Assembly (NCBI GenBank): GCA_037952775.1
Contig: JBANAY010000003.1
Coordinates: forward strand, 19,096,001 to 19,160,000
Direction of reading: 5' to 3'
DNA length: 64,000 nt
DNA from: Clonostachys chloroleuca
Taxonomy: Eukaryota; Ascomycota; Sordariomycetes; Hypocreales; Bionectriaceae
A model generated the notes under the pieces. The model worked only from the letters and a program-made list of their open reading frames with translations. It searched no databases and was not told where the DNA came from. Shown here piece after piece: positions 47,201-57,905 of this stretch (the stretch's first letter is position 1; every line of letters begins with the position of its first letter). Made by a program: the position numbers and the translations under genes.

Positions 47201-47346
47201 ACGTCCAGGTATTTCCTTCTCAACTATCGAATGGAACTAATCCTGTTTACTGACTGTCTCCATAGTACATCGAGGACTTCGTTGGAGTCAAGGTTAAGTG
47301 GATTGGCACTGGCCCTGACCGTGATGATATGATCACCCGTGCCTAG
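44225..47346 (+). CDS. ADE12: Adenylosuccinate synthetase, split into 26 exons
   Basis: Catalyses IMP + Asp + GTP to adenylosuccinate, the first committed step from IMP to AMP. Exons: 44225-44258, 44353-44363, 44426-44469, 44681-44693, 44750-44778, 44847-44867, 44929-44967, 45022-45045, 45130-45141, 45256-45292, 45348-45392, 45459-45470, 45534-45582, 45634-45665, 45716-45730, 45794-45805, 45858-46054, 46129-46168, 46294-46426, 46534-46582, 46646-46717, 46766-46770, 46831-46892, 46949-47017, 47068-47208, 47266-47346. Total 1278 nt, 425 residues. The joined protein reads without gaps: P-loop [83 protein letters not shown]. Every junction restores conserved family sequence and phase. Intron 14 has AT-AC ends and exon 22 is 5 nt. 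Most introns show CTAAC or CTGAC branch sites. Confidence 0.92.
45666..45715 (+). other. AT-AC intron 14 of ADE12
   Basis: The 50 bp intron begins ATAAGT and ends GAAC, with a TTAAC branch-like site. It joins GRGI to GPSYS, the invariant family sequence, in phase 0. The ATAAGT donor is of U2-type AT-AC form rather than the U12 ATATCC form. No GT-AG choice preserves the motif. Confidence 0.8.
46766..46770 (+). other. 5-nt microexon (exon 22) of ADE12
   Basis: TG|GCTCG|AT encodes the WLD of RCGWLDLVVVK. The flanking introns (48 and 60 bp) are GTAAGC...TGTAG and GTTGGT...CATAG. Direct splicing of exon 21 to 23 would create a TGA stop. Confidence 0.8.
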
Positions 47347-48073
47347 GTGATCTGATGATTGGCTTTATGCGTACCACCGCGTGAAGAAGCATCCTTCGAA
47401 AACGTTTTGCGCATTGAGTGCTTCGAAATTCCCTAGATAGATCACTATGACTAGTGTATATAGAGAACTGATAGCACGCAATCCAATAGATTGATATTTT
47501 GATTCTATTCACTTCGCATAGGCTTTGTGCAGCTTGGTTCTCACTTATGTGAAAGCCCTTTCGGGACGTAGAATAGAACTGGCCGCCTACGATGTCGATT
47601 GATAGCATTGTAGACTTCGGGGCCTTGGACGCAATCGATGCTCCCGATAGCTTTCGGAATTGGATGGATTTCAAAATCTTCGCTAACTGGCCTATGGCGT
47701 CTTTTCTCACGAGCACGCAGGTTCGGCAAGGGGGAAACTCCTTTTTTGTTTTCTTCGAACATTCATTGTACCTTTTCTCTTGGAGGAAGATAGATATATG
47801 GGTGCGTGCTGTCTGGCAAGTTGGCGACGGCATGTTTCTTGGCGATTCAAGGTCACTACACACCAAACTTGCCGAGGTTACGTAGTTCCTATCATAGAAC
47901 CTTCTGGGCTTCCATAGATCCAGTCTCATACTAGCGAACGGGCATGGCCGGAGGAGTTAATGGGGTCAATAACCTCGAAGGTATACAGAGAATTATTCTT
48001 TTTTCTTTTTCTTTTGGGACAGATGCTATATCAGCCTACACAGGACATGTCATTTATACAGCAGCTAGCCCCT
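47347..48073. other. Convergent intergenic region
   Basis: About 730 bp between the ADE12 and GCD7 stop codons. A minus-strand frame of nearly 200 codons crosses it but looks unlike a protein. No other feature is seen. Confidence 0.5.
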
Positions 48074-49556
48074 TCATCTTCTCGCATCATCCCATAGGTG
48101 GAAGTCGATATCCTCAGGCTTGTAGTGATCAGCAATCAGAGTCGAGAGATGATCGCGTGTATGTGTCCCTCTGTTGAATGCTGTATTAGTATCCCAAAGT
48201 TTGATAAGAAAGAACGCATATGGTTATTCAGAAACACTCACAAGTTTGTAACGTATGTGTCAATCAGGTCTGCAGGCACCATCTCGGTGGCTGCGGTGCG
48301 AATATCGACAGATCCCACCAGTTGCCCGTCCGCGAAGTCCACATAGCTTGATGGGTCGGCCCATTCAATGACCTCGTCCTCACCAAAGGGGGTCTCTGGG
48401 CTGAGCTTGTAGATGCCCCCGAGTACGATGACGGCATTCCCCGACTCCTTTGCTGCACGGGCGATTGCCGCAGCACCGGCATCGCTGATGACTCCTCCGT
48501 TGGCCACGATGGCCTTGGCCCCCAGGATGACCTTGTCCACTCTTGCCATGTACGCCATCAGACCGCCATTGAGGATATTGACCACGGTGATCTTCGCGGC
48601 AGAGAGCTTCTTTCTAAATGAGGCGTGCGGGACCTCCGCCAGGTGTTTCCGGGGTGGCTCTGTGACAATGAGGACTGTGAACTTGCGCTTCACCGCAGCT
48701 CTGAGGATGAACCGCTCTACCGTGGGTGAGGGTCGGTGTACCAGGAGATAGTCGCCCGAGTGTATTTGCACATCGGCGAGGGCCGCGATCTGATCATCCA
48801 CCTGACTGATCTCGTCCTTGATCTCCTCAATGCCGTCGATGACCTCTGATCTCAAGGCGTGTACCTGGCTGCTGGAGTTTTTGTGATGCTGGGGAGTCGA
48901 TGTCCCGGAGCCGGCAAAGGGCGACCCGGGGGCATGGTCTGAGTCTGCGGGGGGGAGGCTGAGAGGAGGTGGAAGAGCGACTTGGGGATATTGACAGAAC
49001 TCTGGGATACGATCAGGCCCGGGCGTGACTGGGGGCCAGGGCTGTTGTTGAGGTAACCGCCAGCAGAGTCCTGCTTGGCGACTGTGGAATTGGGTACGGC
49101 GTCGGTGGGCGTCGCATGTCCGTCGCTGGGGTCCTCGCTCTGGGGCTCGTTCCTATCCTCAGCGGCCTCATCGCGGATCAGGCCCAGCACACGGCGCACA
49201 ATATTGCCAATGACCAGCTCGGTGGGCGCGGCGGTGACCAGCTTGCGGCCCACCCGGGAGACGTTGTCGAGGAGGCCGTCGACGTTCTGCCACTTTGACC
49301 TGGCGACGACTTGGAGGATGATGTGGGCGGTTGCGACGGCGCATGGCTCGGCGCCTTTGATCTGTCTTCGTTTGAGGAGGCTGGAAGCAAGGAAGGTTTA
49401 AGTTAGCCCATGGTGCCTCTTTAGGAGGTGTGATCTAAAGCTATTGGGGTTGACGAACGAAACAAGGTTCTCTATCGACAGCTCCAATGGCTGGCCTTTC
49501 AAGGACTTGAGATATTTGTCGAGGTTGGGCGCATAGCCCGCGACTGCGGAAGGCAT
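48074..49556 (-). CDS. GCD7: eIF2B subunit beta (guanine-nucleotide exchange factor), frame broken at a G7 run
   Basis: A regulatory subunit of the eIF2B complex that recycles eIF2-GDP and senses phosphorylated eIF2. Exons: 49459..49556, 48242..49380 and 48074..48170, with 78 and 71 bp introns; the first donor is GTTCGT. The start MPSAVAGYAPNLDKYLKSLKGQPLE is family-like. Conserved parts include SLLKRRQIKGAEPCAVATAHIIL, LVIGNIVRRVLGLIRDEA and the Rossmann-like C-domain. That domain carries ILRAAVKRKFTVLIVTEPPR, VDKVILGAKAIVANGGVISDAG and, after intron 2, LIADHYKPEDIDF. In the disordered linker after FHLLSASPP the frame changes at a plus-strand G7 run (48949-48955). One extra base makes the gene 1335 nt, or 444 residues. 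The last exon is needed for the conserved C-terminus. Confidence 0.9.
48949..48955 (-). other. Apparent -1 frameshift site in GCD7 (G7 run, C7 on the coding strand)
   Basis: Exon 2 is 1139 nt, but the flanking splice phases require 1140. A one-base addition in this run joins the two frames within a low-complexity linker. Confidence 0.75.
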
Positions 49557-52500
49557 GGCTTATACAATTAGACGGCGGCAACTGGTGGACTCTCACTCGT
49601 AGAGGTTTCTTCCTCGGCAGGGGTGCGCAGGCGTCGGAGAAATTCGTTCAAGTGGTGCTTGGGGTGGTGGTTGAGGGCGCCGAACACGTTGGGAATACTG
49701 GGGCGGAATTTAAGCTCGACCAGTACCTGCGACAAGCTGGATGACAGATGATGCAGTTGTAAATATTAGTATCGCTGCAGTGCTCGAGAGGCAGGGTTTC
49801 GGTCTGTGCGGTCGGGGACGGCGTGTATCAAGGCAAGCTTGAGGTGGTGGAATTATCGTGTTGCAGGCAAAGTCGCCGGCGAAGCGTGACTCAATCACAG
49901 CCCTCTTTTTTTGGTAGGGCCAGTGCCGCTTTTTGCTCAAGCCTCACGGCCGCCGCTCCAGGCGCCAGGGACAGGGCAAAGCCGCCAGCCAGGGCCAGGC
50001 AAAAGCATGAATTGGGCATGTGGGGGGATTTACCCCATCCCGTCCCTCCCACGACACCAGCACTTTCGTCATGGAGATGGCAGCTTTGTCTGTGTTAATT
50101 CTGCGTGTCCAGGCGAGATCGGCGAGCGACAGTGCCAGACCCGCGACAGAGGAAATGGCCCATCTTGATCAAGGTTGATTCGTGAGTTGGTTGTGGTGTT
50201 AGCACTTCACTTCCCTGCACCAGCTATCTGCTGTGCGACAAACAGCCACGCTCCTACTCCATGCGAACACAGACAAGTCAGAGGAAGGGGGTGTAAGTCA
50301 TGCCATTGTCGTACCTACATCGAACGCATTGCTGCAGAGTCCCAGGTAATCTGCCATATGATGCAAACCAAGCCCATGCCTGCCCGTGTATCGACAATTC
50401 ATCTACCACCGTCGGGGCTAGAGCCTTATCGTTCCCTATCAGACTTACCCCTCCATTTCCCACGATGAAGCAATGCCAAGATTGACGCAAGCTTCCGCCA
50501 TAGTGCTGGTCAATTTCGGTTGCCAGTACAATCATTTTGCGCACCTGGCATAAACGCCAACAATTGTCTGCAGCATTCGGCCAGAGACCAAGGGCAACAT
50601 AAACCTAGAGATGTATATTTTTCATTTTTTGCATTTACCTAACAAAATTCCAGCCCACGCACAATGATTTGATAAATCACAAGCCGAGAATAGCGGTTCG
50701 GTCATCGTAGTAACTCGGCATGTTGAAAATCTTCCTTCCAATCTCTCGTTGGAAGAGTTCCCACAATCACATGTCTCTTTTACATGGTACCGTATGGGTG
50801 CTGATACTTTCTGATAGGCATTGTGGTTACAAGTGGTTTGAGCGCAACTCTCTGTACCCCACATACTTATGGAATTGATCAGTCCGTTGAACAATCCAAC
50901 TGAACTGCGACTCTGGAAAGTTCTACCGTGCCATTATATCCTGCCGACTAACTCAATCCAGAGGTCTGCCCAACAGTTTTGAGGCGGTAAGAAGTGGCGA
51001 GGGCACTGACTGCTGGGGAGGACGTTATGGGTGGTATCAGCATAGTCTGCAAGAAATGCATACACCTAAAAGCGGACGACAGGGAACTATCTAGGACAAC
51101 TGCCATAGATTTCTCAAGGCTGCAGGGGTCGTGTTGTTAGCGTACATGTGTCCTGTGCCTGTAGGTAGGTATCGGCGGACTGTCTCAATTCGATCAGATC
51201 GAGCTTCCGTGTAGGTCGCTTGTGCTTGAATTTGCCGAGTCAATGGAAAGGGATGATCCAGAGACGGTACGCAGGCCATACCTACATCGCATGTCCTATT
51301 GCATGGGTAGACTATAGCCCACGCCCCAATGAACCTGAATGCAGCATCGTAGAACGCCTCACCCCCATGCGACCCGATAGAATCCGTCGGTCGCAGAGAA
51401 CTTGGCCATGTGCCTACTGCAGTCTCGTCCGAGGGCAGTAATAAGACGGCCGTCAACTGGTTGACTTGAGTCTGACACCATCCACTTTTCTGCCGAATCT
51501 GGCTTGTCAGGTGCGAGCCCCAAACCCGAACACGGGCAATTTTTCCCAGTCGCTGCAACAGGCTATTTTCGCCTGAAAATCTTCGCTCAGCGGGCGAGAT
51601 TGTGGACACTTACCTACCACCCACGGCTGTGCCTACTCCGGTAGGTACCTTGGTAGGTCGTTGAGACAGTCGTAATTACCTCCTGTATGCTCCGTAGAGG
51701 TTCCCAGTAATCGTCTGTCCTGTGCGCCGACACTGCTCGCCCCATTGGAAGCACCCGGAGCATCAAGAGCTTGGGGGTGTTGGAAACCATTCTGCATAGC
51801 TGTCTTCTTTCTTTGTTTGGATTCGATACAGCTATTTGATGATTTTAGCCTGCTAGCTCCTCCGATCCCCAGCATATTCCCCTCCATGCGCTCAACAAGA
51901 TTCCAGGTCAGCGGGCACTGAGCCAATGGCAGGCCCGCCGCAGTGCTGCAACAATTACGTAGGGGCAGGCTTGGGCCCCCGAAGCCCTGTACCGCCGGCC
52001 AATCGAACAGTCAGGCGTCCTCCCACGCCCAACACGTGAACCATCATTCGCATCCCATCCTCCCATCCCCAGCAATCAATCATCAACCTTACAAGTGCCT
52101 CGGGCCCGTCACACTCCACTGCATAAGTACCACCACCACCTTCTCGACTCCTCACAGAGCTGGGTGTGCATCGTCCCAAATTGCCCCAGTACCCTCCAGG
52201 CACTTTGCCGCGGGTTGCGCCCCATCGCTCAGTCTGTTTGGCTGCTCTGCGACGAAATACCAGCCAGCAAACTCTATCGACGGGTTCGCCTCTATTCGCC
52301 CAGCCTCCCACGTCGCATCGGCTCTGTACTCGCCAAATATCGCAGTGCCAATTGTATCCAAGCCCTCGCCTGCATTCTCGCCAGCTCGACAACGCTTCGT
52401 CTTCATCCGTCGTCCAGCACGCCCATCGTCTGCTCTTGTAGTTCCGACGCTCGTTTTCTATCGATCTTGATACGCGACCAGACCCGGCACTGGTCCAACG

Positions 52501-52646
52501 GAAACCGTTTCTCGGATCCCGTTTCCTCCCCATACTATCGCCACCAGCGTTGGCTTCCTTCCACCTGCCCACACTGCACTCCCTCGTCGTGTCCGGCATC
52601 CTCCTGTCCATCGATAACCCCTTATGGCTTGCCTGTTTTCCTCGAG
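49557..52646. other. Long divergent intergenic region, GCD7 / NEM1
   Basis: About 3.1 kb, the longest gene-free stretch here. AGGTAGGT-type motifs recur at 51161-51170, 51611-51618 and 51641-51660. From 51950 to 52646 it is CT-rich and open in the NEM1 frame, most likely NEM1 leader. The frame at 51091-51609 (minus) is unconvincing. Confidence 0.5.
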
Positions 52647-54181
52647 ATGAACTCCCTTAATATTATCACTCGCGTAACCCCATCCTCCAGCCCCGCCTCT
52701 TCCCGTTCCAATAGTCTGAGCCATTTGGGCATCGGCCTTGCAGGAGATAGCGAAAAGCAAACAGAGCAATCCCAAGATCACATGTCATCTACAAACATGG
52801 ATTTATACCCACAGCATACGACCACGGAAACCGCCTACGAGCAGCCAGACCATGATGTAACTGAAGACACACCTTTACTGAGCGAAAAGAAAGTTAATAA
52901 ACGGTCCCGGTGGTGGCGCACGATACCTCGAGACTTCACTTCCAGCATTCTCAATTCTATTCGTTGGGTTTTTGCCACCTTGGCCTCCCCTGGAGTCTAC
53001 CTGATAGCCTGCTTCTGTGATGCGGATGGGAATTTCGCGCCATGGGCATCGATCAAGGCCATGTTCGGTGTTCGCAAAGAGAACTCTCTGACATCTGAAA
53101 AGCATGGTGACATTCGAGGAAACCATGGTGGTCTGGATCCATCACATGCGCAACGGCGATCTGGGCGGCATAAATCTGGATCATCGGTATCTTCGTCTGC
53201 AGTAACATCAGAATCGGAAGGCGAGGATACGAAAGACCATCGAAGGCACACTCGCTCCAAGTCTCTCGATCCCGCAGATGAAATAAACCCAGCTCGCAAG
53301 TCAATCCGCATCAAACTCAACAACGATGAACTAGAAAAACGGAGACACCGGAAAACTCAATCTGCCGTTATGCGAACAAAATCAACTGAGATCGGAGGCG
53401 ATGAGCTCTCTGCTCAGCTGAAATCCCCCACCTCCCCCGTTGCCGCCCTCACCAAGTATCCTCGTACTCCAGCTCCGCCTCGCCCCTTGATTCCTCGACG
53501 ACAACCCTCGTATCTGAATATGGAACCGCCCAGGAAGCCTCAGAAAACGCTTATTTTGGATCTCGACGAGACGTTGATTCACAGCATGTCGAAAGGAGGA
53601 CGGATGAGCACCGGTCATATGGTCGAAGTCCGTCTCAATGCAGCTTCGTTGGGGATGAACAGCGGCCAAGGAAACGTTGGCCAGCACCCGATTCTGTACT
53701 GGGTTAACAAGCGCCCTTACTGTGATGAGTTCCTGCGACGAGTCTGCAAGTGGTTCAACCTGGTCATCTTCACGGCTTCAGTCCAAGAGTACGCAGATCC
53801 AGTTATCGACTGGCTGGAGCAGGAGCGAAAATTCTTCTCTGCCAGGTACTATCGTCAACATTGCACATTCCGTCAAGGCGCATACATCAAGGATCTCAGC
53901 TCCGTCGAGCCCGATCTGAGTAACGTCATGATTCTGGACAATAGTCCGCTGAGCTACTTATTCCATGAAGGTATGAAAAGAAAGCTCTATGTTCTTTAGC
54001 CTGTGTGAGCCCTGTCCTAATTTTCATGCTAGATAATGCAATTCCTATACAAGGGTGGATCAACGACCCGACAGATTACGATCTAATGCATCTTGTTCCA
54101 TTACTGGAGGGCCTTCAGTACGTTCATGATGTGAGAGCGTTGCTCGCGCTGCGCGGGGGCGAGGGTCAAAGCACTGCATAG
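52647..54181 (+). CDS. NEM1: Nem1-type phosphatase (CTD-like HAD phosphatase of the nuclear envelope/ER)
   Basis: With Spo7 it dephosphorylates and activates the lipin Pah1, controlling phosphatidic acid use and nuclear membrane growth. Two exons (52647..53970, 54033..54181; 62 bp intron) encode 490 residues. A hydrophobic segment near residues 108-130 (SILNSIRWVFATLASPGVYL) is the expected membrane anchor. A Ser/Arg/Lys-rich linker follows. The FCP/NIF catalytic domain starts at TLILDLDETLIHSMSKGG with Asp305 and Asp307. It continues with WVNKRPYCDEFLRRV, LVIFTASVQEYADPVIDWLE, QGAYIKDLSSVEPDLSNVMILDNSPLSY and, after the intron, DNAIPIQGWINDPTDYDLMHLVPLLEGL. The ATG at 52647 (MNSLNIITRV) is chosen; an in-frame ATG at 52095 would add 184 low-complexity residues that look like translated leader. 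Confidence 0.92.
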
Positions 54182-55394
54182 AAGAGGTGTTTCAATGTCT
54201 AGAGTACTGTATTGCTGAGGAGACATGGCTGGCGAGCTTCTGCTTGGCCAAACCAATTCCAGAAATGGAGGACGGTTTGGTCATTGTACATAGAATAAAG
54301 AAGCTATCTATCTGTTTCAGCATTTTCTCACTAGAGACTTGAACGTCAACGAAACAGGCTTACCAATGGTGTTTGGGTTTATATGATATTTTGATTGTCC
54401 TAGTTTTCTACAGTTTCCCGCAAGACCCTTCCCGTGAATTGGACAAAGATACGAAATATCGAATCGATCCTCCCTGCGTTGGTGTCGCATCAAACATGCC
54501 ACAAGGGCGTCCAGACAGGATCTCTGCTGGCCATTGAGCAGCTCCATTCTGCAGCTCCATCAATTAACGTCTTTGGTCTAGCAGCACGATAATACATCAT
54601 TGCCCAAACACAATTTAACCATTTACCATGCTGAAGTATGGGGATTCCAGGTTTGCCCTTGCGGTCCCATAGGAGTGTGGTCTATTGCCGGAAGCTGCAT
54701 ATTAACCACCAACCATTCCAATGTGAACACAAAACCAAGGCAGTTCCTGGATCAGGGTCCACCAACGTGCTTGTCCAAGAACCAACAATGAAGTCACCAG
54801 TCACCAGACGTCTTTCTCAGCCAGCTCTCTCTTGATGTCATCTCCTGGCAGGTAGGGCAAAATGATGCCTTCGGTAGCCCAGCCGGGATCTGGGGGAGCC
54901 ACCACCCCCACATCAAACTCAGGAACCTCCACATGAACTGCAAACTATACCCAGAGCCCGGAGCAAAACCAGACAAACAATGGCGCGATTCCCCCGCGGC
55001 TGCTGGAATGGCATTGGAATCGAACCCGCGGCTGCAAATTTCGGCTCAGCGCCCCCCGCTAGCCCTTGTCCGCTCCTGGCCTCCAATTTCCTCTTCCGGG
55101 TGTTGGGGCAAACGACAGTGGTGATGTCATCCATTACCGCCGATGGTGACGACAAGCTGATGTTTCGCATCGCGCCAGCGGCCTTGGGCCTAGGAAATCT
55201 TGGGTTCCTTTTACGTGATCGAGATCGGGTGAGGGGTGGGCACGAGGTCCGGGAAGAGGTAGGGAGGGAGGACAGTACAAATAGGCCCCCAGGCTGGTTG
55301 GTAACTTAAACTTGTCTCCCTCACCACCATCACAATCTTGTCAGCTTCGATTTCTTCTGAAACAGAATTCAAGACAGTTCTTCACACCGGCATC
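54182..55394. other. Intergenic region between NEM1 and the DUF1761-type gene
   Basis: About 1.2 kb upstream of a plus-strand gene. No gene is seen. A GGAATCGAACCCGCGG string near 55016 superficially resembles a tRNA T-arm on the minus strand, but no cloverleaf forms. Confidence 0.5.
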
Positions 55395-56006
55395 ATGTCT
55401 CTGCACTGTAAGCTTGTCCTGGCTCTGGTCATGTAGCTCCTTCATACGTGGTCAATCATGTCATCATTCTCTCGCAAGAGAGGCAATTACTGCATTGGAT
55501 GAAGAGCACAATGATGAGAGAAACGCACGAGATAATAAAGATGTTCTAACATTGAATCCTGTACAGACCTCCCCTCCGTCAAGCCCTCGGCCATCGCCCT
55601 CGGCCTCGTCTTCAACCACGGCATCGAGCTGGCCGTCCTGAGCCCCATCTTCGGCCAGACCTACCAGCGCGCAAAGCTCGCCAACACCAAGGAGGAGTTC
55701 ATCAAGTCCCGCGAGGCCACCTCCGCCGTCGCCGCCTGGGGCACCTCCTTCGTCGGCTCCGCCCTCCAGAGCTACAGCGTCGGGGCCCTCATCAACGCCA
55801 CGGCCACCCTGAGCTACAAGGGCGCCGCCTACCTCGGCGGCCTCATCTTCGCCGCCACCGCGGCGCCCACCTTCATCGCCCAGGTCTTCCACGAGAGACG
55901 CCCCCTCGAGACCGTCGGCCTCAACGTCCTCGCCAAGCTGTTCGAGACTGTCGGCTTGTCTGTGTTCCTGACCTGGTGGGGAACCAGGACCAACCCTTTT
56001 GAGTAA
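55395..56006 (+). CDS. Small four-helix membrane protein, DUF1761-like
   Basis: Two exons: a 13-nt first exon (55395..55407, MSLH plus one base) and 55567..56006, separated by a 159 bp intron; 150 residues. Hydrophobic segments are visible at SAIALGLVFNHGIELAVLSPIFG, TSAVAAWGTSFVGSALQSYSVGAL, YLGGLIFAATAAPTFIAQVF and LAKLFETVGLSVFLTWWGT, so four membrane passes are likely. The layout and the start resemble DUF1761 proteins; that call is from pattern only. Third-position GC is very high compared with the flanking DNA, typical of a strongly expressed gene. The tiny first exon rests on the phase join H-Y-L and a GTAAGC donor. An alternative would be a start further inside exon 2. Function unknown. 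Confidence 0.75.
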
Positions 56007-56384
56007 AGGGGAAACCTTCTAGGACTTAATTGAATGATTGAACGGGGCAATTTATTCCGGAAATGGAGTTTGGCTCGTCTCATATCTTGTACCTTATATT
56101 AGGCTTCGAATAGTAATCCCTAGTACTGAAGAAACTTCTGTGAACCTAAATGAGATTATAAGCAACTTCAATTATGATGAATCAGTGATACCATGTTATT
56201 TCCTTTTGGTGGCCAGAAACAAGTATATATATCCAGTAAATTGAATCACAATACCTAAAACGCCGTCATGCCTGCCCAGCCCTGCTCTCGGGCTGAGCCC
56301 TCTGGTATAGTACATCCAGAACAAAGATTCAAACAACCTAGCGGACCTCCCTCCCTCTCTCTCTCTCAGTTGACTATTTTTCCT
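56007..56384. other. Convergent intergenic region with a CT repeat
   Basis: 378 bp between the DUF1761-type and NHP2 stop codons. A short (CT)n run lies at about 56354-56367. Nothing else is seen. Confidence 0.6.
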
Positions 56385-57203
56385 CTATGCTTTCGACTCG
56401 CCCTTGACCCAGAATCCCTGCTTTGAGTACTCCTTCTGCACGTACTTGACCAGCGAGGCGTAGGTCTCGCCAAAGTCCTCGCCATCGGCCGCGTCGTCCT
56501 TGGCGGCGGCCTTCTTCTTGCCGTCGGGCTTCTCCATGATCATGACCACGCTGGTGGGTCGCTTGGTCTTGGCCGCGGCGCCGAGCTCGGCGCGGGACGA
56601 GACGAAGATGAAGGGGACGTTGTGGTCCTCGCACAGGACGGGGAGGTGGGAGATGACGTCCTGGGGGGAGATGTCGCCGGCGATGACGACGACGCCGGGG
56701 AAGGAGGTGTAGCCGGGGGCAGAGGGGGGCGACTTGCGGAGGGTCTTGACGACCTCCTTGACGCCGCGCTTGAGGGAGTTGTTCTTGGCAGCTGTTGGGG
56801 AAAACGGTATTAGCAGATCTTCCTTTCAGTCCCCATCGAAGAGACGCGACAGTTTGGATTTTTCCTTACCCTTGCGGATAGCCTTGTAGACCTTCTTCTG
56901 GCCCTTGTCGTCGGCCAATGGCACGGCGAACGGCACGACAGTGCGCTCAAGGGCGACCTCCTCGCCGGACTTGTCCTCCATCTCCGAGTCGGAGTTGTCG
57001 TCGGCCGGGGCGGCCTTCACAGCCTTGGAGGCCGCGTCGCTCTGGGCGGCGGCATCCTTCTGGAGCTTGTCCTCGAGGGCGGCGGCGAGCTTCTCCTTCT
57101 TGTCTTTCTTGTCCTTCTTATCCTTCTTGGACTTGGCAACGCCGGACTCGTCGCTGCGCTTCTTGTCCTTCTTCTCCTTCTTGTCGGGCTTCTCGGCGGC
57201 CAT
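56385..57203 (-). CDS. NHP2: H/ACA snoRNP protein Nhp2 (L7Ae family)
   Basis: A core protein of H/ACA ribonucleoproteins that guide pseudouridylation of rRNA and snRNA. Two exons (56870..57203, 56385..56791; 78 bp intron) encode 246 residues. The first 75 residues are unusually Lys/Asp-rich (KKDKKDKKDKKEK and similar), longer than yeast Nhp2. The L7Ae domain follows: KKVYKAIRKAAKNNSLKRGVKEVVKTLRK, then VVVIAGDISPQDVISHLPVLCEDHNVPFIFVSSRAELG and TSVVMIMEKPDGK. The protein ends with KYVQKEYSKQGFWVKGESKA. Phases match at the splice K-A-AKNNS. A T23 tract (A23 on the plus strand, 57218-57240) sits 15-37 nt upstream of the start. Confidence 0.92.
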
Positions 57204-57905
57204 TGCGACTGTGTACCAAAAAAAAAAAAAAAAAAAAAAAGGTAGGTAGATTAAAGATAAGTTATCCTAAGAAATGGGATACAAATTTGCAATATGGGTC
57301 AATTGGTCTTGCAGATAAGAAAACCAATCGATTGAGGATCGAGAGTTAATCCAATAACTCTGGCTCGGGGGACGATCCAAAAAATGATGATGATTGGAGG
57401 TGTTGGATGGTTAGAACAGAAGTTTTTCTTCCACCAAAAACGGAACTTTTTTTTTCTCGGTCAGAGCTATCTCGCTGAGTTTCTCGGTGAAGCGCCCCAC
57501 AGACCTGACCGATATTTCTTATCACGTGACTTCGGCTGCCAGCTCTCGGCTATGGCCCAGCAGAGAGATATCAGATATTTGGGTTCAGGCAATCGCTTAA
57601 TGACAAGACGATCATTATCGTTCATTTGATTCGATTTCAATTCACCTATTCATGTTGTTTTCCGATAGATCTATCAGTAGACTCACCATCCCAACCGTTT
57701 GACATAACAACTTCATCACAATGATGGCTCTGACTTTGAGAACTGCGCGTATCATTCATTCCACATCACCCTAAGATAGTAGACACACGGTTCAAGGGAC
57801 ACAAGGGAAACAGCTCTATTGATGACAGTGAGCAATGATTTACAACGGGCAGCGAAGCCCAGTAGTGCTATTCCAACGACCTTCGTCTATCATCATCCGT
57901 CCATT
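57204..57905. other. Intergenic region, NHP2 upstream / QCR8 3' side
   Basis: About 700 bp, AT-rich, with several short homopolymers. It holds the NHP2 promoter and the QCR8 terminator region. No gene is seen. Confidence 0.55.
57218..57240. repeat. A23 homopolymer tract just upstream of NHP2
   Basis: 23 consecutive A on the plus strand, so a poly(T) tract on the NHP2 coding strand just before its ATG. Poly(dA:dT) tracts commonly exclude nucleosomes at promoters. Exact length is uncertain given the homopolymer errors elsewhere. Confidence 0.7.

Noticed and set aside
47333..47929. 198-codon minus-strand open frame between ADE12 and GCD7
   Set aside because: It overlaps the ADE12 stop and has an irregular composition with no recognisable motif. 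It sits in a convergent 3' region.
51091..51609. 172-codon minus-strand frame in the GCD7-NEM1 gap
   Set aside because: No domain, no splice-linked partner and no codon pattern; treated as chance.
54990..55090. Possible minus-strand tRNA (T-arm-like GGTTCGATTCC)
   Set aside because: The five-base T-stem does not pair, and no D-arm, anticodon arm or acceptor stem can be folded around it.
55464..55892. 142-codon Gly/Glu-rich minus-strand frame
   Set aside because: Antisense shadow of the GC-rich third positions of the DUF1761-type exon.
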